Shown here: positions 1 to 9,263 of the stretch, piece after piece
Layout: each line of letters starts with the position of its first letter
How positions within the stretch are numbered: the stretch's first letter is position 1
DNA from: Affinundibacterium baiyunense
GTDB lineage: Bacteria; Pseudomonadota; Gammaproteobacteria; Burkholderiales; Burkholderiaceae_D
NCBI RefSeq assembly: GCF_018139645.1
Contig: NZ_JAGSPM010000009.1
Coordinates: 1 to 64,000, forward strand
Length of the DNA: 64,000 nucleotides
Direction of reading: 5' to 3'
The notes under the pieces: model-generated
What the model was told of the DNA's origin: nothing
The model's database searches: none
The model's input: the letters and a program-made list of their open reading frames with translations, nothing else
Program-made: the position numbers and the translations under genes

Positions 1-123
1 GCCGAATTTTGCAGACAATACTGTCGCAATCGCTGCTGTCAATGTCGTTTTACCGTGATCCACGTGACCAATTGTACCGACGTTAACGTGCGGCTTGGTG
101 CGTTCGAACTTACCTTTTGCCAT
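1..123 (-). CDS. tuf: Elongation factor Tu, N-terminal part (cut by window edge)
   Basis: The first 41 codons are present and read [20 protein letters not shown], followed by the P-loop VDHGKTT that binds GTP. EF-Tu delivers aminoacyl-tRNA to the ribosome. The ATG is at 121-123 and a GTTAGGAGT ribosome site lies just upstream (about 126-134). It follows tRNA-Tyr, tRNA-Gly and tRNA-Thr on the same strand, the classical tRNA-tufB arrangement, so it is probably co-transcribed with them. The rest of the gene is outside the window. Confidence 0.97.
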
Positions 124-214
124 TTTAGACTCCTAACGATTGTGAGAGATCTTCTTAAGCTATCAGACACACGCCTGACAATAACAATGCGAAGACGATG
201 ATTTAAAACTACTC

Positions 215-290
<76 letters not shown>

Positions 291-330
291 GCACTTGCAC
301 AAACCACATGCACCTACAAAACTTTAAACT

Positions 331-404
331 TGGAGCGGGTGAAGGGAATCGAACCCTCGTCTTAAGCTTGGAAGGCTTCGGCTCTACCATTGAGCTACAC
401 CCGC
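331..404 (-). tRNA. tRNA-Gly (UCC anticodon)
   Basis: The reverse complement is a 74-nt cloverleaf beginning GCGGGTGTAGCTCAATGG and ending CCCGCTCCA. The anticodon loop is CTTCCAA, giving TCC (Gly), and the T arm contains GGGTTCGATTCCC. It is the middle tRNA of the Tyr-Gly-Thr cluster. Confidence 0.96.
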
Positions 405-448
405 GTACGAAACTGATCCGACAATAACCTCAGCCGCTAAATTCTGCC

Positions 449-533
<85 letters not shown>

Positions 534-546
534 CAGGGAACCCCGA

Positions 547-575
547 ATTATGGAGATGTTCGATTTAACTGTCAA
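547..575 (-). promoter_or_regulatory. Sigma70 promoter of the tRNA-tuf operon
   Basis: On the minus strand a consensus -35 TTGACA (570-575) is followed after exactly 17 bases by CATAAT (547-552). Just downstream lies TTCGGGG, a GC-rich discriminator of the kind found at stringently controlled stable-RNA promoters. It sits immediately upstream of tRNA-Tyr. The stringent control is inferred. Confidence 0.85.
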
Positions 576-667
576 TAGATTTTTAAATCTCTCTAGCACT
601 TTTTAGATAAAAATTTCCAGCGAAAATCAGGGAAATTCTCTTTTACACTTACGATTCAATCACTTAG

Positions 668-1414
668 CTAATTCCTCGCGTGTGCCAACTGGTAAGAAAC
701 TAAACCCTCAAATTTATTCATTTCTTCCGACAAGGCACTAATTGAGGTGGCTTGCTTTCGATTTAAAGCGACTGCAACAAAGCGCCACTCAGTTCGACCA
801 TCTTTTGACGAGATGATGATCGTCCCTCCAGCCACTTCGTAGCCGCGCGCCATCGCTAATTGGCGTATCGCAGTCTCACTCGCAACAAAACCTTCCTTAA
901 ATTGCATCACGATGGAGATTGCCTGACGTGCTGGCAGCCATGCTTCCAATTTAAAAACCCAAATCATGCAGGCGGCCGACAAAAAAGCTAACAAAATCGC
1001 CGCAGCGTAAAAGCCAACTCCAACTAAGATACCAATCGCAGAGGAAGCCCAAAGCGAAGCAGCTGTAGTCAAGCCACTAATGCTAAAACCCTCTTTCATG
1101 ATCACACCAGCACCTAGAAAACCGATGCCTGTAACAACGCCTTGTATGGTTCGCGATGGATCTAAAGCTACCGGTGACAAGGCTCTGCCACCAAACCAGA
1201 AATCTGGGTATCCCGCAATCACGACCAGCGCGGCAGACGCCATACAAACCAAGCCGTAGGTACGCATTCCAGCCGCCCTACCATGATAGGATCGTTCGTA
1301 ACCGACAACAAATCCCAGCAACAAAGCGCCAGTCAAGTTGAGAAAGATAATCGTATTCGCACCTAACTCGGCATGCGACCAGAAGTTAGCGGTGTAAGAA
1401 GCTAGTGTTGTCAT
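668..1414 (-). CDS. MgtC/SapB family inner-membrane protein
   Basis: This 248-residue protein has four to five hydrophobic segments in its first 150 residues. It carries the family's signature around residues 34-53 (GFVVGYERSYHGRAAGMRTY) and a GIGFLGAGVIMKEG loop, both typical of MgtC/SapB proteins. The C-terminal 90 residues form a soluble domain, as in longer MgtC homologues. MgtC proteins help cells cope with low magnesium and, in pathogens, with growth in macrophages by modulating F-ATPase. Whether that applies here is unknown. It stands alone, downstream of the tRNA promoter on the same strand, with no visible operon partner. The 235 bases between its start and the next gene hold no other recognisable feature. 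Confidence 0.85.
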   Translation of the reverse strand: MTTLASYTANFWSHAELGANTIIFLNLTGALLLGFVVGYERSYHGRAAGMRTYGLVCMASAALVVIAGYPDFWFGGRALSPVALDPSRTIQGVVTGIGFLGAGVIMKEGFSISGLTTAASLWASSAIGILVGVGFYAAAILLAFLSAACMIWVFKLEAWLPARQAISIVMQFKEGFVASETAIRQLAMARGYEVAGGTIIISSKDGRTEWRFVAVALNRKQATSISALSEEMNKFEGLVSYQLAHARN

Positions 1415-1649
1415 TCAAAATATTGAAAATAATTTATATTGAATTTCAGTGTAGCAAGCGAGTCAGATACTGTCTAATACTCGCCCACATTTGTTTCTTG
1501 AATATAAATTTTTCCGCGTTTCCACAACAATGAACTAATTTAGTTTTAAGCGATCAGACCTTGCATGCGCACTTCGGTATATTCTTAGTATATCTAAACA
1601 TCTCTTCATCTATTCGAACTTCTTGCCTCACCTCAACTTCGGAGAAATT

Positions 1650-3533
1650 ATGCATCAGCACAGAAATTCTATTGCCTCTCAAATCTCGCAGAGCTCAACG
1701 CCGACGAATAAGCGTACAGACATTAGCATTGCCATCAGCCTGATTTTTTGCCTAGGAATGTGGAATACCTGCGGCATTTCAAACGTACAAGCTGCGGAAC
1801 AAACGATTAAGGTCAGTGGCGTCGCCAATCAATCTGAGCAAGCCAAGGCAGAACTCAATTTTAAAACGCTATATCAGAAAGAAACTGTGTACAGAAATAA
1901 GGAATTTCCTGGTCGTCGTGCAGCGGATGATGAAGATGAGATCACGCAAGCCGATTATAGCGACGAGGCAGAACAGCGCCGCCTAAAAATGTGGCGTAAT
2001 TTATCGGAAGATCTAAAGAAAATTAATCCTGCACTGCTTTCGAGTGAGTCGCGCATCAACTACAAAATATTTGCCGACCAACTCACTAATCGCATCAATT
2101 CAACGACACTCAACGCGCATCTACTGACCTTCAATTCGGATAGCCAGTTTTGGGCTAGCACCGCAGGCGCAGCGGAATCAACGCGCTGCGTTAGTGTAAA
2201 AAGTTGTGAGCGGTTTATTAAACAAATGGCGAGCATTCCACATACTTTCTCACAAAAAATTGCTTTGATGAAGCTTGGAATGGAACGAGGAATGACGATG
2301 CCTCAAGTAGTGTTAACTGGACGTGATGCTAGCATTCAAAAACACTTAACGACCAGCGTTGATAACAGCGTATTTTTTAAAGCATTTACCCAGCTTCCTG
2401 CATCGATATCAGCCGCACAACAAACGGAATTACAGAAGAAGGCAAGAAGCGTTATCGCTGACAAGGTAATTCCTGCGTATCAAAATTTATATGAATTCAT
2501 ACGCAACGAATACATGCCGAAAGCAAGAAAATCAATTGCGGCCTATGATCTTCCAAATGGCAAAGCTTTCTATCAAGCACAGATTTTTGAATACACCACT
2601 TTAGAAAATACACCCGAAGAAATCCATAACGTTGGGCTTGCAGAAGTTGCGCGCATACGCAGCGATATGGAAAAAATTATCGCTGAATTGAAGTTCAATG
2701 GCGACTTCAAAGCCTTCCTGCACTTTCTACGCACTGATCCGCAATTCTATGCAAAGACGCCCCATGAATTATTAGCGGAGGCGTCATATTGGGCAAAAAA
2801 GGCAGATGGAATGTTGATCCGCTATTTTGGGCAATTACCACGTAAGCCTTATGGAATTCAAGCAGTTCCAGCCGACATCGCACCAACTTATACCGCAGGT
2901 CGTTATGCAGGTAGCGGTGATCCGAAACGTCCGTCAAATTACTGGGTCAATACCTCATTACTCAATCAGCGTCCAATGTGGGCATTGCCTGCCTTAACTT
3001 TGCATGAAGCAGTACCAGGGCACCACTTACAAATCGCCTTAGCGGGTGAGCAAGCAGAACAACCAGAATTTAGACGCAATGCCTATATTTCCGCATTCGG
3101 TGAGGGCTGGGCACTGTATGCTGAGCATCTGGGCGTCGAGATGGGATTCTATGAAACACCCTACCATCACTTCGGTCGTTTAGTTTACGAAATGTGGCGT
3201 GCTTCGCGTCTGGTGGTCGATACTGGCATGCATGCAAAGGGTTGGACGCGTGATCAAGCACTACAATTCATGCGTGACAATACAGCACTTTCAGAACATG
3301 AAATCACTACAGAAATTGATCGCTACATTTCATGGCCAGGACAAGCATTAGCCTACAAATTAGGCGAAATTAAAATTCGCGAAGTACGGCAAAAAATAAA
3401 CACCATACTCGGCGAAAAGTTTGATATCAAAGCGTTTCACGATAAGCTATTGAGCCTAGGCTCGGTGCCTTTATCCATCTTAGAAAGTGAAATGCTGGCT
3501 TGGGCAAACAAGCTAAAACAAGACAAGAAGTAA
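1650..3533 (+). CDS. Secreted DUF885-family zinc hydrolase
   Basis: The 627-residue protein starts at the ATG at 1650, which has GGAGA five bases upstream; an in-frame ATG at 1623 has no such site. A hydrophobic stretch ending VQAAEQ near residue 50 is a plausible, rather long signal peptide. The C-terminal half is a DUF885 domain with the zinc motif HEAVPGHH (His452, Glu453, His458/459) and a later GEGWALYAEHLG helix that supplies the third ligand. DUF885 proteins resemble M32/M3 metallopeptidases and are usually called uncharacterised secreted peptidases. A strong hairpin terminator follows the stop. The neighbouring S9 peptidase supports a peptide-degradation role, but the substrate is unknown. 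Confidence 0.85.
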   Translation: MHQHRNSIASQISQSSTPTNKRTDISIAISLIFCLGMWNTCGISNVQAAEQTIKVSGVANQSEQAKAELNFKTLYQKETVYRNKEFPGRRAADDEDEITQADYSDEAEQRRLKMWRNLSEDLKKINPALLSSESRINYKIFADQLTNRINSTTLNAHLLTFNSDSQFWASTAGAAESTRCVSVKSCERFIKQMASIPHTFSQKIALMKLGMERGMTMPQVVLTGRDASIQKHLTTSVDNSVFFKAFTQLPASISAAQQTELQKKARSVIADKVIPAYQNLYEFIRNEYMPKARKSIAAYDLPNGKAFYQAQIFEYTTLENTPEEIHNVGLAEVARIRSDMEKIIAELKFNGDFKAFLHFLRTDPQFYAKTPHELLAEASYWAKKADGMLIRYFGQLPRKPYGIQAVPADIAPTYTAGRYAGSGDPKRPSNYWVNTSLLNQRPMWALPALTLHEAVPGHHLQIALAGEQAEQPEFRRNAYISAFGEGWALYAEHLGVEMGFYETPYHHFGRLVYEMWRASRLVVDTGMHAKGWTRDQALQFMRDNTALSEHEITTEIDRYISWPGQALAYKLGEIKIREVRQKINTILGEKFDIKAFHDKLLSLGSVPLSILESEMLAWANKLKQDKK

Positions 3534-3544
3534 AATGCATAAAA

Positions 3545-3576
3545 CAAAAAACCTCGAAATAGATTCGAGGTTTTTT
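3545..3576. terminator. Bidirectional rho-independent terminator
   Basis: The inverted repeat AAAAACCTCGAA/TTCGAGGTTTTTT has a five-base loop and an A-run on one side and a T-run on the other. It lies between the converging DUF885 gene and S9 peptidase gene and can serve both. Confidence 0.9.
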
Positions 3577-3623
3577 ATTGATGCGCTTGCAAACACATTC
3601 ATTTGCAAGCGCAAGTTCCCACA

Positions 3624-6593
3624 TCAATTTCCTGCCGCTGGCTTCCCATCTGCATTCTTTTTATCATCCGCTTTCGCTTCAGCTTTTACATCTGCTGGTC
3701 GAACTAAAGCAGCGCGCTCCTTCAAATGATCTTCCATTTTTAGCCACGCAACGCCTTTATTTAACCACTCTGGTGCAGGCTTATCTTTCAGGTGGAAATC
3801 AAAAAACTCTTTCATGCGTTGCATATAGTCTTTTTGATTTGGCTTCTTCACTAAGCCATGGTTTTCACCTGGATACTCCAACATCACAACATCTTTACCG
3901 GCACGACGCAAGGTATTGAAATACTCGACGCCTTGCGTGTAATCGACCGCGCCGTCGACATCATTTTGCAACATCAATAAAGGTGTCTTGACGTTTTTCG
4001 CAAAGAACACTGGACTATTTCGCACATAAGCATCCCAGTGATCATTGTAATTACCGAGGAAGCGACCTTGGCTACTTTCAAAAATCGCTTGATTGGTACT
4101 TCCAGAATTTTTGTAAACCAAACTGTACATACTAATCATATTGGTCAATGCAGCGCCAGCAGACGCAGCCTTAAATACATCGGTTTGCGTGATCAAAAAT
4201 GCAGTTTGATATCCACCCCAACTATGTCCTTGTAAACCAACACGCTTAAAATCGACCACCCCAGTCGCAATTGCCGCTTGCAAAGCCGGCAGCACACTTT
4301 CTTTCGCACTCACACCTGGATCGTTTAAACGATATGTAATATCAGGATTAAAAACCGCATAGCCGTGGCTGGTGTAATACGCGCGATTAAAACCACCACC
4401 GCCAACCATTGGGGGCGTATAGCTGTTTAAACCCTGACTTAATTTTTCATAGATATAGACCACCGTTGGATAGGATTTTCCTGCTTGATAATTGGCAGGT
4501 AAAAACAAAGCGCCTTGGAGTTTTTTGCCATCAGTACCAATGTAATCGACTAAGATCGAACCACTGCCCATGGTGTAATTTTTCTCTTGCTCTTGCAAAT
4601 CGGTGAGCTTACGCATATTTGAAAGTTGCGCATCGCTCACGTACAGATCTGGCGGCGTAATCGCAGTCTCTTTCGACAACAAGAAAGTGTCACTTTTCTC
4701 TGCCTTAATTAAACGACGATAAGCAGCATCAGCATACGCCAAACGTTTCACATTACCGTTTGGATCTAGACGCAAAAAGCCTGCTTTCTTAGTCCATTCG
4801 CCATAGGCATTAAAGTACTGAGGCTTACTTAAATCAATCCCTTTTTCATTGGGATCGAGCACCAAACGTCGCTGATAACGCACTTGATCGCGCTTGCCAT
4901 CTTGCGTCACTTGGGTCGCCTTACCACCGTCTACTGGCATTTTCCAAATGTCCCAACCATCGCTTAACAGAACAAAACGACTGTCGGAACTCCAGCCAAA
5001 TGGCGTGACTGGTGGTTTCACCAAATTATGGTCGTCCTCGACATTGATAAAAGTTGTGTTTAAACCAGCGGTCAAATTATGACGTTTGCCTGTAGCCATT
5101 TCTATGCTGAAGAAATTTCCATCTTCATAGTGCAAATAATGACGGCCATCATGCGCTAGACCAAACGTCCAACTCGCTTGTTTATTCAGTAATCGGCGCT
5201 CTCCTGTTTTCAAACTAAGCGCGTACACATCACTGAAACGTCGACCATCCATACTAGCTTGACGCTGATACTCACTGTCATCCTGTGCCAGCGCCCAATC
5301 GCCAAACTGAGGCATCGCTACCGAAGTCAATTTTTCATCACCGAGTCGAATAAATTTGGCTTCTGCTATACGATAAATCGCCGCTGAAGATCGCTTCTTA
5401 TCAAAATCTTGCTGCACCTTTTGTTGCGTTGGTAAGCGTTTATCTTGGTGATGCCAAAGAACCAAATTCACTTTTTCATCTGAATCTGCTTCTTTTTTCT
5501 CATCCTTCGGTTTCTTTTTCGCTTCTTTAATTCCAAACGAAATCCAAGCGAAATCTCTGCTCCAACGTGGTTGTGCGTCACCAGATATTGTCATGTCCTG
5601 CGGAAAATCTTTCAGTTTGAGAGGATCAACTATAGTCTTCACAAAACTGTTGTTGGTATCAATCCGAAAACCAATCGCGTTCCATAACTTGTCAACATAG
5701 GCTTTATCTTCTATGCCCTTGAGCACGGTAAAACCAGTTCCCTTATCGTTCCACAGCAGTTTTTCATAAACTGCATCACCATCATCCAACACCTGACTAG
5801 CACCACTATCCAAGTTGTGGACTACCACGCCATTACCCGCTTTGTCATTCGCGTCAACGATGTAAGCCAAATAGCGCCCTTGGAAATCAAACTCAAATTC
5901 AGCAACATTGCCAAGGTTCAGCAAAGCTCCAGTCTTCAGGTTTTTTAACAGCAAGTCTGAACCTTTGGCGCGCGTTGGTGCAGGAGCTCCTGGGACTGTA
6001 GGCATCGCTGGTGCAGGTGTCGCGCCATCTGCCATCGCCTTATGCATTGCAATCCAACCACCACGCTCATTTGCAAATGCAAATTTACGCACTTTTTCAA
6101 CAACGCTAGATTTACCCGTTTTCAAATCAACGAGTGTGACTTTCGCTTGCACAGGCTTCTTGGCTTTCTTCGCGGCATCTTGTTCTTTCTTACTCATGTG
6201 CGATGTAAATGCCGCCCACAAACCATCTTCAGAAAATTCAATACTTCCTGCACCCTGCCCTGCAGGAAAACTATATTCCTCTTTGCCCAACAAGGATTTG
6301 ACAACGACAGTGGCATCGCCCTCCGCTTCGCTCAAACGCCACGCAGCCCACTGTCCGTTTGCCGATAGCACAGCAGCACTAATTCCTTTGAAAGCAGCCA
6401 TATCGGCGATCTCGATAGGGCGTGGTGTCGCAGCCACGGGGGCTTTAGCAGCCGATTTAGCTTCGACTTTCTGAGCCGCATTTGCGGGAGCTGTAGCGGG
6501 AATATTTTTATCTACGGTAGCTGCAGATTGAGCTAAAACTTCGGCACTCGCCAAAAGAAAACCTAAGGTGACAGCGGGATAAACTGGGCGCAT
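3624..6593 (-). CDS. Large secreted S9-family (prolyl oligopeptidase type) peptidase
   Basis: The 989-residue protein begins at the ATG at 6593, with GGAG six bases upstream. A signal peptide ends at about VLAQS. The first 600 residues look like a beta-propeller with repeated short WD-like strands. The last 250 residues are an alpha/beta hydrolase with nucleophile GHSWGGY (Ser791), an acidic residue in LQNDVDGAVDY (about 880) and His in GENHG (about 911). S9 enzymes cut short peptides, often after proline or as acylaminoacyl or dipeptidyl peptidases. The lysine-rich stretch KEAKKKPKDEKKEADSDEK about residues 360-380 and an Ala/Lys-rich tail look like unstructured inserts. A paralogue of the same architecture lies at 9264-12410. 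Confidence 0.9.
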   Translation of the reverse strand: MRPVYPAVTLGFLLASAEVLAQSAATVDKNIPATAPANAAQKVEAKSAAKAPVAATPRPIEIADMAAFKGISAAVLSANGQWAAWRLSEAEGDATVVVKSLLGKEEYSFPAGQGAGSIEFSEDGLWAAFTSHMSKKEQDAAKKAKKPVQAKVTLVDLKTGKSSVVEKVRKFAFANERGGWIAMHKAMADGATPAPAMPTVPGAPAPTRAKGSDLLLKNLKTGALLNLGNVAEFEFDFQGRYLAYIVDANDKAGNGVVVHNLDSGASQVLDDGDAVYEKLLWNDKGTGFTVLKGIEDKAYVDKLWNAIGFRIDTNNSFVKTIVDPLKLKDFPQDMTISGDAQPRWSRDFAWISFGIKEAKKKPKDEKKEADSDEKVNLVLWHHQDKRLPTQQKVQQDFDKKRSSAAIYRIAEAKFIRLGDEKLTSVAMPQFGDWALAQDDSEYQRQASMDGRRFSDVYALSLKTGERRLLNKQASWTFGLAHDGRHYLHYEDGNFFSIEMATGKRHNLTAGLNTTFINVEDDHNLVKPPVTPFGWSSDSRFVLLSDGWDIWKMPVDGGKATQVTQDGKRDQVRYQRRLVLDPNEKGIDLSKPQYFNAYGEWTKKAGFLRLDPNGNVKRLAYADAAYRRLIKAEKSDTFLLSKETAITPPDLYVSDAQLSNMRKLTDLQEQEKNYTMGSGSILVDYIGTDGKKLQGALFLPANYQAGKSYPTVVYIYEKLSQGLNSYTPPMVGGGGFNRAYYTSHGYAVFNPDITYRLNDPGVSAKESVLPALQAAIATGVVDFKRVGLQGHSWGGYQTAFLITQTDVFKAASAGAALTNMISMYSLVYKNSGSTNQAIFESSQGRFLGNYNDHWDAYVRNSPVFFAKNVKTPLLMLQNDVDGAVDYTQGVEYFNTLRRAGKDVVMLEYPGENHGLVKKPNQKDYMQRMKEFFDFHLKDKPAPEWLNKGVAWLKMEDHLKERAALVRPADVKAEAKADDKKNADGKPAAGN

Positions 6594-6786
6594 TACACAC
6601 TCCAAAGAAAAAAAGGGGGGGAAAGATCAGGAATCAATATTGACCGCGGTATCTTAACTTAGTTCCAGTGAATCGAGGTGTGTGCGGTATGAATAATTGA
6701 GGACAATTTCGGTCTGAGTCGCGGACACGCAAATAGTAAGTTCAAATGCGTAGATATTGAGGAAAGGAGTTTCCGCACTGCAAATG

Positions 6787-7614
6787 CTAAGCGCCAGAAT
6801 GACGCCGCAAACCGAGCTTAACAACGTCGGATGGATAAACATTCACATACGATTTCCAAACCACATCCGTTGCGGCGAGCTTGTCCATCTGCGCTTTTAA
6901 ATAGATTTGATCATTCGGCGGCAAAGCAGATTTTGAAATGTAAATTCCGCTATCAGTCCAAGGTAATTCGTCTAACTTGTCGTAACGCACCTTACCTTCC
7001 AAATCGTGCAGTATTTTTTCGGTACGAACGAAGCCAGAAAACAAAGTCGGCGTCATAATCGTCACGTAATTACCATTTTTTTGCATGCTACGCGCTACTG
7101 ACACAGCATCAGGCTCAATGATTAATCGCTTACGCTTCGCCATCTCTTTCAAAATTTCTTGATATCCAACTCCATAGTCAAATCCACGTACCGCAACCAA
7201 GCGGAGCTGTTCTCGCGATAGTAAATCGGACAAACTTAGAATTGGCGATCCCGCAGACTGCATCGAAATCACAGTCGCTCGAATTTGAATCAAAGGAACA
7301 AAGTAGCCTACTTTGTCGCGCTTATCTGTTTTTACGGTGGTAATTAACAGATCGGCTTTACCGCTTTCAAATAAAAATTCTTGGCGATTTTTTGGCACTT
7401 GATAATAAGCAAATCGACAGTTGGACTTCGCCTCTAGCAAACTGAGAAAATCAGGCGTAATCCCGGTGTAGCGATTACCTTTTACAATCACACTCAAACC
7501 AGTGACGGAGACGGGAACTTGAACCGTTCGAGAACATTCAGCAAAAACGGGATATGTGATTGCCAACGCAATCAACAGAATCAAAACGCGAAAGTAAAGA
7601 CGAATGTCGTGCAT
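6787..7614 (-). CDS. Periplasmic solute-binding protein, SBP_bac_3 type
   Basis: The protein (275 residues from the ATG at 7614) has a signal peptide MHDIRLYFRVLILLIALA.. ending PVFA-EC and then a type 3 periplasmic binding fold: GITPDFLSLLEAKSNC, GKADLLITTVKTDKRD and a second lobe from about residue 120. Such proteins bind amino acids or similar small polar molecules, but no permease or ATPase genes are adjacent, so it may work with a distant transporter or as a sensor. An alternative TTG start at 7653 has a GGAAG site just upstream, but it would put 13 extra residues before the signal peptide. A similar protein is at 60846-61637. Confidence 0.75.
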   Translation of the reverse strand: MHDIRLYFRVLILLIALAITYPVFAECSRTVQVPVSVTGLSVIVKGNRYTGITPDFLSLLEAKSNCRFAYYQVPKNRQEFLFESGKADLLITTVKTDKRDKVGYFVPLIQIRATVISMQSAGSPILSLSDLLSREQLRLVAVRGFDYGVGYQEILKEMAKRKRLIIEPDAVSVARSMQKNGNYVTIMTPTLFSGFVRTEKILHDLEGKVRYDKLDELPWTDSGIYISKSALPPNDQIYLKAQMDKLAATDVVWKSYVNVYPSDVVKLGLRRHSGA

Positions 7615-7653
7615 AACAATAGCAAACTTCGAAATGTACAAACGAACTAGCAA

Positions 7654-7975
7654 TTTTCTTCCATTTCAATAAAAGGAAATGAGCATCAAATAAGCGTCAG
7701 CACCTAAATAGCCAATACCCTGCTTCTTCTAATCTTTTAATCGATCAGAAATACCTACATAGTTCAATCATTGTGCATGGAAACCATGCGCATTCCTATC
7801 ATCTATCAACAATGAACCTCAAAAAATTGTTAAGTCTCAGGCGATGTAGGACTTTCACGACACTTTTACCAAATTAAAAACTGAATAAGACAATACAATT
7901 TTTAGCAGATTCCATTACTATAGAAGTAGGCTACAGCTCCACAATGTCTAACCACCCAACCCACAGGAGTGCATT
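7654..7975. other. Divergent intergenic region, no gene seen
   Basis: This AT-rich stretch of about 320 bases separates the solute-binding gene (minus) from the YciI-like gene (plus), so it must hold promoters for one or both. I see no convincing consensus promoter, RNA gene or repeat. The ribosome site of the YciI-like gene, AGGAGTGCATT, is at its right end. Confidence 0.5.
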
Positions 7976-8485
7976 ATGCGATCAAATATTCGCTTACTAA
8001 GCTGCGTACTGAGTCGCGTACGAAATTGTATCTTGAGCATCACGACAATTTTTTCCATCTCAATAGGCGCAGTAGCACAAGCACAGAGCCCCAGCCTTGT
8101 GAACAATCCCAAATACGATGCGGCAACGGCAGAACGTCTAGGTGCAGATCAACGTGGCATGCGCAATTACGTGCTAGTCGTTTTGAAAACTGGCCCCAAT
8201 AAAATAGCCGCAGGTAAAGAAAGAGATGAAATGTTCGCAGGACACTTTGCCAATATGAAACGACTCGCCGCAGAAGGAAAGTTAGCAGTTGCTGGCCCCT
8301 TCGATGGTGCCGACGGATGGCGAGGTTTATTTATTTTCGCAGTGAAGGATATAGAAGAAGCCAAACAATTAACCGCCACAGATCCGGTGATTATTAAGGG
8401 AGAAATGATTGCTGAGTACCATAAATGGTATGGCTCTGCCGCGATGATGGAGGTCGGCCGTATTCATGAAACCTTGAGTAAATGA
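7976..8485 (+). CDS. YciI-like protein with an export signal
   Basis: The 169-residue protein starts at an ATG preceded by CAGGAGTGCATT. Residues 1-36 look like a signal peptide ending GAVAQAQ. The rest matches the YciI-like ferredoxin-fold family: MRNYVLVVLKTGP, a central HFANMKRLAAEGKLAVAGPF segment with the typical H and the GPF turn, and FAVKDIEEAKQLTATDPVI. YciI proteins are generally cytoplasmic and of uncertain enzymatic function, so the leader is unusual. It is a single-gene unit ended by a hairpin terminator at 8542-8590. Confidence 0.8.
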   Translation: MRSNIRLLSCVLSRVRNCILSITTIFSISIGAVAQAQSPSLVNNPKYDAATAERLGADQRGMRNYVLVVLKTGPNKIAAGKERDEMFAGHFANMKRLAAEGKLAVAGPFDGADGWRGLFIFAVKDIEEAKQLTATDPVIIKGEMIAEYHKWYGSAAMMEVGRIHETLSK

Positions 8486-8541
8486 GGCTTACCAAAACTA
8501 AGGCCTGCACAAAGTAAAGAACAAATATGTTTCAAAACATC

Positions 8542-8590
8542 GTGGCATTCAAAATGCGATTCGTAGCAAATTGAATGCCACTATTTTTTA
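8542..8590 (+). terminator. Rho-independent terminator after the YciI-like gene
   Basis: GTGGCATTCAA (8542-8552) pairs with TTGAATGCCAC (8571-8581), with an 18-base loop and then TATTTTTT. It lies between two converging genes (YciI-like and arsC) and may act on both. Confidence 0.8.
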
Positions 8591-8605
8591 ATCTGTATTT
8601 AGTAT

Positions 8606-9025
8606 TTAGACCCGCTTACCGTCGGCGCCGATCACTAACTCTCCATCTTCCTTACGAAACTCACCGCGCTGAGCAGAAGGAAGAATTTCTAATACCAATT
8701 CAGATGGACGACACAACTTCGTTCCCAAAGGGGTAACGACAATCGGTCGATTAATTAAAATAGGATTCGCAAGCATCACGTCGACGAGCGCGTCTTCACT
8801 CCATTTGTCATCTGCCAGACCCAGCTCTTGATACACACTTTCTTTTTCTCGCATCAACTGGCGGGCTGAAAACGACATTGCCGCTAAGATTTGTTGAAGC
8901 TCTTGTTTACTCGGAACTTGCTTTAAATACTCAATCACAACAGGTTCATCACCGCTATTACGGATGAGAGCGAGCGTATTACGAGAAGTACCGCATCGAG
9001 GATTGTGATAAATCGTGATCGTCAT
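8606..9025 (-). CDS. arsC: Arsenate reductase, glutaredoxin-dependent type
   Basis: The 139-residue protein opens with TITIYHNPRCGTSRNTLALI, the ArsC signature with catalytic Cys11. It continues with VIEYLKQVPSKQEL, LVDVMLANPILINRPIV and the arginine in TKLCRPSELVLEIL, matching the three arginines that hold arsenate in the plasmid R773 enzyme. It reduces arsenate to arsenite using glutathione/glutaredoxin. No arsR or arsB is near, so it is a stand-alone copy. Length and ends match the family. Confidence 0.92.
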   Translation of the reverse strand: MTITIYHNPRCGTSRNTLALIRNSGDEPVVIEYLKQVPSKQELQQILAAMSFSARQLMREKESVYQELGLADDKWSEDALVDVMLANPILINRPIVVTPLGTKLCRPSELVLEILPSAQRGEFRKEDGELVIGADGKRV

Positions 9026-9200
9026 ATATTTTCTTTATTCCTTGAAGATTTTTTAAACTTGATATTGAAGCTGTATCTTGAAACTTTCAATTTCAACTTC
9101 TAGCTGCTAGCTCAGCTTGTTCGAATGAATTTTCGCCAGCACTTATCTGCTAAAGCAGTATTATAAAGCGAGCTAAGAACTGACCACTGCGAACAAATGC

Positions 9201-9227
9201 AAAAGGGCGATATTGAATCGCCCTTTT
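9201..9227. terminator. Hairpin terminator between arsC and the second S9 gene
   Basis: AAAAGGGCGA and TCGCCCTTTT form a perfect 10-bp stem around a seven-base loop. It lies downstream of the S9 gene ending at 9264 and in the 240-base gap before the start of arsC, so it most likely ends the S9 transcript. Confidence 0.8.
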
Positions 9228-9263
9228 GTTACAAGCAAAAAAGAAACTACTTAGTTAATCTTT

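Noticed and set aside
6654-6842. 62-residue frame between the S9 and solute-binding genes
   Set aside because: It overlaps the end of the solute-binding gene and has no ribosome site.
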